The notes beneath the pieces are model-generated. The model was given only the letters and a program-made list of their open reading frames with translations, was not told the DNA's origin and did no database searches. 64,000 nt of DNA from Clostridiaceae bacterium (GTDB lineage Bacteria; Bacillota; Clostridia; Peptostreptococcales; Natronincolaceae): the NCBI GenBank assembly GCA_018432235.1, contig JAHDLO010000026.1:62001-126000 (forward strand), read 5' to 3'. The position numbers and the translations under genes were made by a program. Positions 44,187-53,151 of this stretch are shown here, piece after piece; within the stretch, counting starts at the first letter, position 1, and the number at the start of each line of letters is the position of its first letter.

Positions 44187-45536
44187 ATGGAGAGAAAATT
44201 AGAATTTTTCTATGAAACAAATGCCAATGGTAGCTATATTGTGTTAAAGCTCAAGGAGGAGACAGAAATAATTAGTCACCAGATGAAGATGCTTTTAGCT
44301 AATGAAATTCCCCATGCACTGCCTTTGCATAATAGGTATGAGGATGGGGAGGTATATATCAGCTACTATATAACCTCTAAGCAGCCACTGAAAAAGCTGC
44401 TGGAGCGAAAAAAACTAACAATAGAGCAGCTGCTGGAGCTTATGCAGGGGATATGTAGAGGCCTAACGGAGGCAAACAGATATCTTTTGAATGAAGGCAG
44501 CTATCTCATAGACTTTGAATACCTATATGTAAATCCTGTGGACTTCAGTGTTGCGATGATTTATTTACCTCTTCAATTTGACGATATTGATATCAATTCA
44601 GATCTTCGTCAGCTCTTTAACAGGCTCCTTTTACATGTATCTGAGGATGGGACAAATAATGGCTGTCTTCATAAAATTTTTATAATGGTTAATCAGGAGG
44701 ATTTTAGTATAGCAGGCCTTTTAAAGGAAATAAAGGATATCAGGCTGTCCATGACTGGCTTTAACAGCGCTCAACCGGTAGGCGTAGAAAAAAAACCTTC
44801 GATTGAGGCTAAGGAGATGGGACGGAAGGAAGTACCAAAGGCGGCTGTATTGCCAAAGTCAGTTAAGTCATTTATGGAGATGAAGAGAGAGGGGTTGATA
44901 CTTGTCTTGAGTCAGCTGCTTATTCTGGCTATTGCGGGACTGTTGGTTTTTGAGGAGGCAACTGGCGTGATAGCAAATGGGAAGGTAGACTGGGCAAGGC
45001 TTCTGGGAATCTTAATGATACTTTCAGTATTGGATTACTTTGTGATTAAGAAGCTATTAAGCAGTATAAGGATTTCAGCAGTGCCTAAAAAGGAAAAGAA
45101 TTTGTCGGATAAAAAAAGGTTGCCTAAGCGGCAGGTTGCCAAAGAAATTAGATCTGAGGTAAATAATCAACAACCTAAAAGGACTGGTCAAAATAATGAC
45201 ACACAATTTGTTAAGGCTAATGCTGTTGCTTTTCTAAGCATAAACAGAGGTGGAGCCACTGAAAATGTTGCTATAACGCAGTCAAGCTTTATTGTTGGAA
45301 AGCTGAAGGAGCAGGTGGATTACCTGCTGGATGAAAAGACCATAAGCAGGCTTCATGCAGAAATCAGCTGTATAGATGACATATACTACATCAAGGACTT
45401 AAATTCTAAAAACGGTACCTTTCTCAATGGAGAAAGAATCGAGTCAAATAAGCAATATCAGCTTAATAATGGGGATTTAGTAACCTTTGCAGATCAGAGC
45501 ATGAGCTTTAACAGAGCAGAGGGAATGGCTATCTGA
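44187..45536 (+). CDS. FHA-domain protein with DUF6382-like N terminus
   Basis: About 449 residues. ATG 44187 with GAGGGGGA upstream is preferred. An N-terminal domain (about 1-190) resembles the DUF6382 region found before FHA domains in clostridia; two TM helices follow (about 243-265 and 280-300) and a basic linker. The C-terminal FHA domain (about 355-445) shows the phosphothreonine-pocket motifs KTISRLHAEI and DLNSKNGTFLNG. FHA reads Ser/Thr phosphorylation, so assembly may be phospho-regulated; no kinase gene is in the window. Confidence 0.87.
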   Translation: MERKLEFFYETNANGSYIVLKLKEETEIISHQMKMLLANEIPHALPLHNRYEDGEVYISYYITSKQPLKKLLERKKLTIEQLLELMQGICRGLTEANRYLLNEGSYLIDFEYLYVNPVDFSVAMIYLPLQFDDIDINSDLRQLFNRLLLHVSEDGTNNGCLHKIFIMVNQEDFSIAGLLKEIKDIRLSMTGFNSAQPVGVEKKPSIEAKEMGRKEVPKAAVLPKSVKSFMEMKREGLILVLSQLLILAIAGLLVFEEATGVIANGKVDWARLLGILMILSVLDYFVIKKLLSSIRISAVPKKEKNLSDKKRLPKRQVAKEIRSEVNNQQPKRTGQNNDTQFVKANAVAFLSINRGGATENVAITQSSFIVGKLKEQVDYLLDEKTISRLHAEISCIDDIYYIKDLNSKNGTFLNGERIESNKQYQLNNGDLVTFADQSMSFNRAEGMAI

Positions 45537-45578
45537 TGTAAATTGAAGGATAAAAATATATCTCTGGGGGGACTCATA

Positions 45579-46610
45579 ATGAATAAAAAATACGCTGTTA
45601 TATTATTGGGATTAGTGTTATTAAGCACCAGCTTCTCCAATGCACTGAATGCATCAGAGGCCATTGGAATCAATGACAAAATTCAAATGCATATAGAAAA
45701 CACCATCAATAGCTTCAAGGATGTTTCATCAAATGAATGGTATATCAGCAAGGTGGCAAAGCTGGTGGCATTGGGCGGCATTAATGGTTATGAGGACGGA
45801 ACCTTCAGGCCTAACAATACAATTACGCAGGGGGAGTTTATCAAAATAGTGGTGGCGGTCTTTAATGGAGAAGAAGCACCGGTTGCCACCGGTCAGCATT
45901 GGGCGATGAATTATATAAAGAAGGCTCAGGAGCTGAACTACATTGATGCAGAGGAGTACAAGGCTGCTGATCTCGATAAACCCATTACCAGATATCAAAT
46001 GTCAAAAATCGTAGTAAGGGTAGCCAGCAGCAGGGGAGAAAGCTTTAAATCAGATATACAGGATTATGTTTACCAGATTAAGGACTATCAAGCAGTACCT
46101 GCGGAATACAGCAGTGAAGTATTAAAGGCTTTTACCCAAGGCATAATTACAGGCTATACAGACGGAGAGTTTAAGGGGAGACAAGGGTTAACAAGGGCAG
46201 AGGCATCAACGGTGATCGTCAGGATATTTGATAAAACTGAGAGGATTTTACCTGCACAGCCTATAACCACCAGTGAGATAAAGAAGATTGAAGAGGCTAT
46301 TAGTAATCCTTCAGCGATACATGATGTGTTTGAGATAAAGCATGCTCAGATTTTTTCTTACAATCCGTATGAGAGTGATTTATATATAAATCATGGTACC
46401 ACTTTCTTCAAAGTTAAAGGTTTAAATAATCTATATATAATACAGGACAACAATATTATTAGGGTGATGGAGTCCTACCCTAATCCTGATGGATTCAGAT
46501 ATCATGTTATACCGGATGGTATTACTCTGAACGAAATAGATTATTTTGGCAATGTTGAGTACCGTAATGACACTATGATAATAATTCCAAATCCTTTTAA
46601 ACAGAGGTGA
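45579..46610 (+). CDS. SLH-domain secreted protein
   Basis: About 343 residues. ATG 45579 after GGGGGGACTC is the start. A signal peptide (1-25) is followed by three SLH repeats (about 40-225): FKDVSSNEWYISKVAKLVAL, GQHWAMNYIKKAQELNYIDA and VLKAFTQGIITGYTDGEFKG. SLH repeats bind secondary cell-wall polymer. The C-terminal 110 residues are a unique domain. Its place at the end of the Tad gene line suggests it anchors the appendage in the wall. Confidence 0.88.
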   Translation: MNKKYAVILLGLVLLSTSFSNALNASEAIGINDKIQMHIENTINSFKDVSSNEWYISKVAKLVALGGINGYEDGTFRPNNTITQGEFIKIVVAVFNGEEAPVATGQHWAMNYIKKAQELNYIDAEEYKAADLDKPITRYQMSKIVVRVASSRGESFKSDIQDYVYQIKDYQAVPAEYSSEVLKAFTQGIITGYTDGEFKGRQGLTRAEASTVIVRIFDKTERILPAQPITTSEIKKIEEAISNPSAIHDVFEIKHAQIFSYNPYESDLYINHGTTFFKVKGLNNLYIIQDNNIIRVMESYPNPDGFRYHVIPDGITLNEIDYFGNVEYRNDTMIIIPNPFKQR

Positions 46611-46614
46611 CAAT

Positions 46615-47799
46615 GTGAAAAGATTAGTTTTTTTATTACTAATACTAATGCTATTAATACCTAGCACAGCTCTAGCCAGCAGTGGGGGATCTGAGACGTA
46701 CGAAACTCATTACAGGCTGGACACAGGGGTTATATTCATTTGGAAAAACTCTGCTGGTGTATGGCAGGATGGCAAGCCGGGAGAGGATTATACCTCTGGC
46801 TATACAATAAATGTTGCGGGAGCTATGAATACTGATACAATATATGATATTAAGGTATATCCCTACAATCCCAAGACGTTTTCTTTTGAGAATGATAACT
46901 TTTTATGGTTTACAACTGTATATGCTACTGATCAAGATGAATACGATAGAAATTATTATAACCGGGCTTGTGATTACATAGAAATAAAGTCAAAAGATGT
47001 TATTTACAATAATCAAACCGGAAATCTCCAAGTCACCTATACAGCAAATCTTACGCCTGTTATAGAACGACTTGACGTTAAAAACACTTTAAAGTCACCA
47101 GGAGGCGAGCAAATAATCTACGACTACATGGGACTTACCCCTGAAACAGCTCCTTCAAAGTTTAAGGCGGCATTGGAAACCGTAAAGACCTTCCATGATA
47201 ATGTCGAAGGCTACCTCTACTTTGTCCCCACCATCATAGAATACAAGGTCAAAAAAACTATCGACATAGAAGCTATGAATAATATCCGCTATCTTTTCTC
47301 TACCTTCAACGACTATACAATCAACCCATCAGCCGACACTAAAAGTCATACCTTCTGGATGCTGGCCCCTGAATTTCCTGTCGGAGCTATGGATGAATTC
47401 CTTGTAGAGGTTAGAAGTCACGTCGTCAACACCGATAATGGTATACTGGAGAGAAGAGTAAATCCTCTAACTCACATCGAATTTAACGAAAATGAGGTTG
47501 TTCAAACGATTGATTTTATAGCAGACGGAACCCCTATCGATGCCACAATATGGCGAAAGGGAATAGAAAGATCAGATCTGACGGAGCTATTTAAACAGCA
47601 GTTCTTCAGGGGCTATACAAAAGAGCATAATAGTGAAACCTATTACTTCTATCAATATTATCAATCAGCAGCAGATGGAGAAATGTATCCCATAAAAAGA
47701 GCCTTTGAAAAGGTGCCGGCAGCCAATACCCAGAGCTTTATAGGGAGATATGGCTTTAGCAATTTTGATGATTATGAATATAGGGTACTTAATCCATAG
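46615..47799 (+). CDS. Unknown secreted protein at the end of the Tad locus
   Basis: 394 residues with a clear signal peptide (LVFLLLILMLLIPSTALASS). The mature protein is aromatic- and Asn-rich and appears mainly beta-stranded (SGYTINVAGAMNTDTIYDIK). I recognise no domain. The GTG start at 46615 follows GAGGTGACA and lies four bases after the SLH gene stop, so the two are probably translated together. It could be a tip, adhesin or anchor component of the appendage. Confidence 0.78.
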   Translation: MKRLVFLLLILMLLIPSTALASSGGSETYETHYRLDTGVIFIWKNSAGVWQDGKPGEDYTSGYTINVAGAMNTDTIYDIKVYPYNPKTFSFENDNFLWFTTVYATDQDEYDRNYYNRACDYIEIKSKDVIYNNQTGNLQVTYTANLTPVIERLDVKNTLKSPGGEQIIYDYMGLTPETAPSKFKAALETVKTFHDNVEGYLYFVPTIIEYKVKKTIDIEAMNNIRYLFSTFNDYTINPSADTKSHTFWMLAPEFPVGAMDEFLVEVRSHVVNTDNGILERRVNPLTHIEFNENEVVQTIDFIADGTPIDATIWRKGIERSDLTELFKQQFFRGYTKEHNSETYYFYQYYQSAADGEMYPIKRAFEKVPAANTQSFIGRYGFSNFDDYEYRVLNP

Positions 47800-47810
47800 C
47801 TGAAAAGATA

Positions 47811-47850
47811 AATGACCCTCCAATCGTATTATTATCACTGGAAGGTCATT
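47811..47850. terminator. Candidate hairpin after the Tad locus
   Basis: AATGACCCTCCA (47811-47822) and TGGAAGGTCATT (47839-47850) form a 12-bp stem with one mismatch, but no T tract follows. It lies between convergent units and may slow polymerase; termination is uncertain. Confidence 0.4.
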
Positions 47851-47958
47851 AAAGCGTGCATTTAGTTACCTATTAATAGCCTTAGGTTTTGGCAGTAGAC
47901 AATTCAATTCTAAACTAACGGCCGGAAAAGGGGTTTCCTTCAAACGAATGGGTGTAGT

Positions 47959-48702
47959 TTATTCCCACTTGAAAAAGCGGAGGGAAATAGTGGTGCATAC
48001 CACTGCAATAACAATCATCACCATCACCGGAATGAAAACACTTCCTATTGGTAGACCAAGTGAAGCGGCTTTGAGAATTTTTATTCCTTGTGTCAAGGGT
48101 AATATATCCGCAAATTTTTGGAGGGCAACAGGCATAACTTCATAAGGCAGTGTAGCGCCAGAAAAAATAAGCATGGGAAAATACAAGAGACTGGCAGCGA
48201 CACTTGCTATTTTCATGTTTGGGGCAATTCCTCCTACCAATAACCCAATACTGAACATTGACAGCATTACAAGCAAGTATGCTCCCAAAAATTGAAGCCA
48301 TGAGCCGTATAACTGGTAACCAAAGAATATTGCCGCTGCCATGTAAACAAGGATTAATGAAGCAAATGAATAAAGCGCAAAAATGACAACCTGTACTGCT
48401 AAGATGAGAGATGGGCTGATAGGTGTTACCTTAAATCGCTTTAATATTTTTCTGCTTCGATAATCAGATACAACCAAGGGAAGCCCCATCACACCTCCGG
48501 CACAAATGGCAATGGTCGACACCGCACCGAAGGATTGCGCTAAAAAACTATATTCTGCGCCGTCAAAAGCGGGCCTGTTTCCGAAAACTGCCCCCAAGAT
48601 AATGACGATAACAACAGGCATACAGATAGCAAAAATAAACATATCCATCCCGCGAAGGGATAATTTGATTTCTGTTTTAAGTAAAGCTTTAAATGCTTTC
48701 AT
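47959..48702 (-). CDS. ABC-2 type transporter permease
   Basis: 247-residue membrane protein with six TM segments, typical of ABC-2 exporter permeases (drug, polysaccharide or bacteriocin export). It starts MKAFKALLKTEIKLSLRGMD; a characteristic late motif is LYFPMLIFSGATLPYEVMP. The start ATG overlaps the end of the ATPase gene by 14 bp and has AGGAGGTAA upstream. Together with the ATPase it forms a complete exporter. Confidence 0.92.
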   Translation of the reverse strand: MKAFKALLKTEIKLSLRGMDMFIFAICMPVVIVIILGAVFGNRPAFDGAEYSFLAQSFGAVSTIAICAGGVMGLPLVVSDYRSRKILKRFKVTPISPSLILAVQVVIFALYSFASLILVYMAAAIFFGYQLYGSWLQFLGAYLLVMLSMFSIGLLVGGIAPNMKIASVAASLLYFPMLIFSGATLPYEVMPVALQKFADILPLTQGIKILKAASLGLPIGSVFIPVMVMIVIAVVCTTISLRFFKWE

Positions 48703-49420
48703 TATTTACCTCCTCGTCTGTGTACCAAAGATATGCGTCCTCTAATTTTTCACAAGGACTGTTTGCGATCGCTTCTAGTACTGTCCCGTAAAAAATACTT
48801 ACCCCTTTTTTCAAGATCATGATTTTGTCGCAAAGAGCCTCAACCTCCTCCATGAAATGAGAGGTTAATAGAATAGTAATTCCTTTATCCTTTAATTCGA
48901 AAAGGCTTTTCCAAACATCTCGACGTGCCTTAGCATCCAAGCCAGTGGTTAGCTCATCCAAGAATAAGATTTCTGGATTTGGAATCAGTGCCAGCACGAT
49001 AAAAAGCCGTTGCCTTTGACCTCCCGAAAGCTCACTGACAAGGCTTTTACGCTTCTCAGAAAGTCCGAATTTTTTTAGAAGAGCGCCATAATCCAGAGGG
49101 GTTTTGTAAAGTGAAGTCGTGACCTCACAAAGTTCATCTACCCTTATTTTATCTTGGTAGTTAGCTTCTTGAAACTGAACACCAACCCTCTCAAACAATT
49201 TTTCTCGCTCTTTTTGCGGATTCAGTCCTAAAATAGAGACTGTTCCGCTATCATGCTTTTTTGTTCCTAAAATACATTCAATAGTGGTGCTTTTACCAGC
49301 ACCATTTGCGCCCAACAAGCCAAATACCTCACCGCGACAAATGGAGATATTGACATTCTCCACAGCTTTGATATGGACATAAGACTTGCATAGTTTTTTT
49401 ACTTCGATCGTTGTTTCCAT
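48689..49420 (-). CDS. ABC transporter ATPase subunit
   Basis: About 243 residues from ATG 49420 with CAGGAGGG upstream. Walker A GLLGANGAGKSTT, signature LSGGQRQRLF, Walker B PEILFLDELTTGLD and the switch His in LLTSHFMEEVE are intact. It energises the neighbouring ABC-2 permease. Substrate unknown; regulation by the MerR protein encoded upstream, through the repeat at 49461-49499, is likely. Confidence 0.93.
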   Translation of the reverse strand: METTIEVKKLCKSYVHIKAVENVNISICRGEVFGLLGANGAGKSTTIECILGTKKHDSGTVSILGLNPQKEREKLFERVGVQFQEANYQDKIRVDELCEVTTSLYKTPLDYGALLKKFGLSEKRKSLVSELSGGQRQRLFIVLALIPNPEILFLDELTTGLDAKARRDVWKSLFELKDKGITILLTSHFMEEVEALCDKIMILKKGVSIFYGTVLEAIANSPCEKLEDAYLWYTDEEVNNESI

Positions 49421-49460
49421 GAAATTGAATCCCTCCTGTTTTCCTTTGTATAAAAAGAAT

Positions 49461-49499
49461 AACACCAGTCGAAAGTCTGGTGTTAAGGTGTAGGGTTTT
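49461..49499 (-). promoter_or_regulatory. Operator-like repeat upstream of the ABC genes
   Basis: A perfect 8-bp inverted repeat (AACACCAG 49461-49468, CTGGTGTT 49477-49484) with an 8-bp spacer lies 40 bp before the ATPase start and overlaps the regulator's stop codon. The 28-base block 49472-49499 recurs with three mismatches at 50286-50313 upstream of the regulator. Confidence 0.6.
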
Positions 49500-50244
49500 C
49501 TTGAAATTGTTCTTTCATTTTCTTGAGATGGACAAGCATGAGCTTTGCATTTTGTTCAGCGTAATGCAGTGATGTAAGCAGATTATCGCATACGGAAATA
49601 ATATCGTCGTTTTCTTTTGGGGTGTCAATCACTTGCCGAATGTCGGCTTCAGGATTTTTAGATAGTGTATTCAACATACGCAAAATGGCTGAAAGGGAGT
49701 AGTTTGCACAACGTAAGGAACGTATGATTTTCAGCTGCTGAATATCCTCATCGGTATAAACGCGATATCCATTTTGCCTTCGCTTTACTGTCAGCAAGCC
49801 GTTCATTTCCCAATTTCTTAAAGTATCTATGGAGGTTTGGAGATAATCAGCCGTTTCTTTTCTGGTTAAAAATGATGTATCGTTTACCTGATTGTCACCT
49901 GACAACAGCTTTTCAGTAATCACTATGGCTTCCTCCGCATTTCGTTGCTCATTTTTAATCTGTTGCAGATAATGGCTCGTCAAACAAATTGCTTTGCTAA
50001 AATGCCCAAGTGCGGAGGTTTTAATAATAGCAATAGCTTGCTTCCTGAGACCATTTTGCAGAACTTCAACCTTTAGTGCAATTCTTGCAAATCTAATCTG
50101 CTCCATATGAAAATCTGTAAAGACGCGATAACCATTTTCTTTGCGCTCTGCTTTAGGAATCAGCCCCAGTTCTTCATATAGCCGCACTGTATTAGGATGG
50201 ATTCCAATATGATGCGCAATTTCAGATGTCTTGTAAATATTCAC
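49483..50244 (-). CDS. MerR-family regulator with two HTH domains
   Basis: 253 residues containing two MerR-type DNA-binding modules: residues about 2-70 (YKTSEIAHHIGIHPNTVRLY, then ENGYRVFTDFHMEQI) and about 122-190 (TRKETADYLQTSIDTLRNWE, then QNGYRVYTDEDIQQL). Normal MerR proteins have one HTH and a short effector domain. The GTG start follows GGTGGTGAT. It is 60 bp upstream of the ABC genes in the same direction. It likely senses a toxic compound and controls the exporter; the ligand is unknown. Confidence 0.9.
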   Translation of the reverse strand: MNIYKTSEIAHHIGIHPNTVRLYEELGLIPKAERKENGYRVFTDFHMEQIRFARIALKVEVLQNGLRKQAIAIIKTSALGHFSKAICLTSHYLQQIKNEQRNAEEAIVITEKLLSGDNQVNDTSFLTRKETADYLQTSIDTLRNWEMNGLLTVKRRQNGYRVYTDEDIQQLKIIRSLRCANYSLSAILRMLNTLSKNPEADIRQVIDTPKENDDIISVCDNLLTSLHYAEQNAKLMLVHLKKMKEQFQENPTP

Positions 50245-50285
50245 TTTATCACCACCGTTCTATTGCACCATAATATCACAACATT

Positions 50286-50313
50286 AAAGTCTGGTGTTTA
50301 TGTGGAGGGTTTT
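50286..50313 (-). promoter_or_regulatory. Operator-like repeat upstream of the merR-type gene
   Basis: Block of 28 bases matching 49472-49499 at 25 positions, 42 bases before the GTG start. It carries the conserved half-site AACACCAGACTTT (minus strand). Candidate autoregulatory site. The rest of the gap to 50584 shows no gene; a TATAAT at 50544-50549 may serve nadD. Confidence 0.6.
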
Positions 50314-50584
50314 AATTGTAACTCATGAACCTCTTCCTTAACCTTTGCACTCCCCAATATATTAAAATATTGTTATAAATTTATTAAAATTTACGATATC
50401 ATATGAAAAACAGAACAAAATAAGCGTCAATTACGTCTTTAAAAGAAGAGCTCTTTTGAGTTCTTTGCTGTATGAAAGCGCTTTCTAAGTTTGATACTAC
50501 CTTTTAGAAGTGCAAGGCACTAGCACTAAAATTTAAAATAATGTATAATGAGTTGTTAGGACAATTACTAAAGAGGTGTAATAT

Positions 50585-51241
50585 ATGATATTATTTGATC
50601 CGTCGGATGTACCTGCTAATTGCAGGATAGGTATAATGGGTGGAACCTTTGATCCGATACATATAGGCCATTTATTTATAGCAGAAGAAACACTGGAAAA
50701 GCTTTCGTTGGATAAAATTATTTTTATTCCTGCAGGGGTTTCTCCCCATAAATTAAACAGTAAAACCACAGCTCCTATTCATAGATTGCTGATGACGGCT
50801 ATAGCTGTAAACAGCAATAGGCGCTTTTATTTATCTGATATAGAAATAGAAAGGGAAGGGCCCTCATATACTATTGATACTATAAGGTGTCTAAAACAGC
50901 TCTTACCAACAGATACGGAGCTATTTTTCATTACTGGAGGAGATACCTTCATAGACCTTGACAGCTGGCGGGATTACGAGCAATTGCTGCAGCTGACAAA
51001 TTTTGTTGTTTTTACACGGGCTGGCTATGATAATGTGCTTTTGGATGAGAAAATACAGCGATTCCGTCAACAGCTTAACTCAAACATCACAAAAATAAGC
51101 ATTCCCCTATTGGAGGTTTCCTCTACTGATATTAGAGAAAGGGCAAAAATGGGGAGGACAATTAAATATCTTATTCCTGACGGCGTGGAGGAATATATAC
51201 TTAAGAACAGACTATATAAGGATCAAGAGGTGGAGAAATGA
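50585..51241 (+). CDS. nadD: Nicotinate-nucleotide adenylyltransferase
   Basis: Enzyme converting nicotinate mononucleotide plus ATP to deamido-NAD. 218 residues; nucleotidyltransferase motifs GGTFDPIHIGHL (about 19-30) and the C-terminal VSSTDIRERA (about 180-189). Length is normal. The start codon is preceded by AAGAGGTG. It begins the nadD-yqeK-LCP cluster common in Bacillota. Confidence 0.95.
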   Translation: MILFDPSDVPANCRIGIMGGTFDPIHIGHLFIAEETLEKLSLDKIIFIPAGVSPHKLNSKTTAPIHRLLMTAIAVNSNRRFYLSDIEIEREGPSYTIDTIRCLKQLLPTDTELFFITGGDTFIDLDSWRDYEQLLQLTNFVVFTRAGYDNVLLDEKIQRFRQQLNSNITKISIPLLEVSSTDIRERAKMGRTIKYLIPDGVEEYILKNRLYKDQEVEK

Positions 51242-51819
51242 ATCAGCAAATGATTTCAGAAATAGAGAAAAGCTTGAAGGCAGTTATGCAGCAAAAAAGA
51301 TATACCCATACCATGGGGGTAGTTGATGCCGCCATATATTTAGCAAATAAATATGGTGCTGATACTGAGGAGGCAAGGATTGCCGCCCTATTGCACGATT
51401 ATGCAAAGGATTTTTCTGAGGAAGAGCTGAAATCCTATGTTATACAGCATCAGCTGGAGGCAGATAAGGTATTGCTGGAGGCTTATCAGCTGCTGCATGG
51501 CAAAGTAGCGGCTTCTATAGCAGAAAAAAGGTTTTTCATAACGAACAAAGATATTCTTAATGCAATAGAAAACCATACTACCGGCAGAGAAAATATGAGT
51601 ACCTTAGAGAAAATAATATATTTAGCGGATTTTATCGAAGTGGGGCGCAGCTATCCCGGTGTTGATGAATTGCGATTAAAGGCAGAAGAAAGCCTTGATA
51701 AGGCGGTTCTGATGGCTTTTAATAATACAATAAAATACGTTTTGGATATAGAGAAGCTGTTGCATCCTAACACAATTTTAGCACGTAACGAAATCCTAAG
51801 CAAACTGGAAGAGAAATAG
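51238..51819 (+). CDS. yqeK: HD-domain Ap4A hydrolase
   Basis: Symmetrical bis(5'-nucleosyl)-tetraphosphatase of the YqeK family. 193 residues. The HD motif is AALLHDYAKDFSE (about 47-59), with upstream His in YTHTMGVVDAA and downstream ENHTTGRENMS and YLADFIEVGRSYPG, all family markers. The ATG overlaps the nadD TGA (ATGA), so translation is coupled. Confidence 0.94.
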   Translation: MNQQMISEIEKSLKAVMQQKRYTHTMGVVDAAIYLANKYGADTEEARIAALLHDYAKDFSEEELKSYVIQHQLEADKVLLEAYQLLHGKVAASIAEKRFFITNKDILNAIENHTTGRENMSTLEKIIYLADFIEVGRSYPGVDELRLKAEESLDKAVLMAFNNTIKYVLDIEKLLHPNTILARNEILSKLEEK

Positions 51820-51828
51820 AGGTGTACT

Positions 51829-53034
51829 ATGTCTAGAATGGAAAATAAAAAGCAAAATAAAAGCAACAAAAAAGGAAAAAATCTTTTACCCTTGATTTTA
51901 ATAGTAATAGCCTTAATTATTGGTGGCAGCTTTGTTAATCGTTTGATGGCTGATGAGTCGGAGCTGGGGGGACAGGGTCTTTTCGGTAAGGACAAGAGCA
52001 GCAGATTGCATATATTGGTATTTGGTATCGATGCATCCAGCAAGGAAAAGGCGGATAACACCAGATCGGACTCAATTATGCTAGTAAGTGTCGATTCTAA
52101 TGGCAAGAATCCGGTTTTATTGTCTATACCAAGGGATACGAGAGTTGAAATGCCTGGTAGGAAAAATCCAGACAAAATAAATCACGCCCATGCTTTTGGT
52201 GGGCCCAGCCTGCTGGTGGAGACAGTTGAGAAGCTTTTTAATATAAAGATAAATCATTATGTACGTATCAACTATAGGTCAGTGGAGGAGGTTGTCGATG
52301 CTCTTGGCGGAATAGAGATTGATGTGCCAATGAACATGAAATACTATGATCCTTATGATACACCGCCGCTGAATATTAACCTTAAAAAAGGACTGCAAAC
52401 CCTGAATGGAAAGGATGCGGTTCATTTCCTGAGATTCAGGAAGGGTTATGCCAACCAGGACTTGGGCAGGATTGAAGCACAGCAGCAGTTTGTTAAAGCT
52501 ACGATGGACAAGCTGATTTCACCTGCAACCTTGATAAAGATACCTCAGCTAATCGATATCTTTCTGGATAATGTAGATACAAATATTGCAAAGTCCAAGA
52601 TGCTTTCATATAGCACTATGGCTTTAAAGATCAATACTGAGGATATCGTCAGGCTGACCTTGCCGGGAAAACCAAGCACCATCAGTGGAATTTCCTATTA
52701 CATAGCAGATCAGGAAGAGCTGTCAATCATCAGAAATGATTACCTATTAAATAAGCCACAGGTGGTCTATAATGTCGAGGTTCTTAATGGTGCTGGTATA
52801 AGCGGATTAGCCAGTAAATATGGCGGGATGCTGGAGGAGAAGGGGATTAAGGTAGTAAATAAAGGGAATTATGACGGTGATAAGGTTGAAAAATCTTACA
52901 TTGAATATGTTGATGGTTTTAAGGATCAGGCACAGGAAATTTCAGTGCTTCTGAAGATCAACAAAATTGTAAAGGTCCAGGAGCTTCAAGAAAATCTGCA
53001 TATAAGGGCTGTCCTGGGGGTAGATTTAAAATAA
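51829..53034 (+). CDS. LytR-CpsA-Psr family cell-wall ligase
   Basis: 401-residue membrane-anchored enzyme that attaches polymers such as teichoic acids to peptidoglycan. A basic N terminus and TM helix (about 17-37) precede the LCP domain (about 60-235), with RSDSIMLVSVDSNGKNPVLL, SIPRDTRVEM and FLRFRKGYANQDLGRIEAQQ holding the conserved Arg/Asp residues. The C-terminal LytR_C domain (about 300-395) includes VEVLNGAGISGLASKYG. The ATG follows AGAGGTG. The 117-bp gap after it shows no feature. Confidence 0.93.
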   Translation: MSRMENKKQNKSNKKGKNLLPLILIVIALIIGGSFVNRLMADESELGGQGLFGKDKSSRLHILVFGIDASSKEKADNTRSDSIMLVSVDSNGKNPVLLSIPRDTRVEMPGRKNPDKINHAHAFGGPSLLVETVEKLFNIKINHYVRINYRSVEEVVDALGGIEIDVPMNMKYYDPYDTPPLNINLKKGLQTLNGKDAVHFLRFRKGYANQDLGRIEAQQQFVKATMDKLISPATLIKIPQLIDIFLDNVDTNIAKSKMLSYSTMALKINTEDIVRLTLPGKPSTISGISYYIADQEELSIIRNDYLLNKPQVVYNVEVLNGAGISGLASKYGGMLEEKGIKVVNKGNYDGDKVEKSYIEYVDGFKDQAQEISVLLKINKIVKVQELQENLHIRAVLGVDLK

Positions 53035-53151
53035 TTTGTGGTGTTGGTGCAAAAATTGGCATATATATTAATGTCCCATTAGTAGATAAGCCTTAAACTT
53101 GGTAATAATATTCTACGAGGACAAATACTAAGCTTGCAATAGGGGGATAAT

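Noticed and set aside
50460..50584. Standard promoter for nadD
   Set aside because: A TATAAT at 50544 is present but no -35 match at 16-18 bp, so it was not listed as a promoter.
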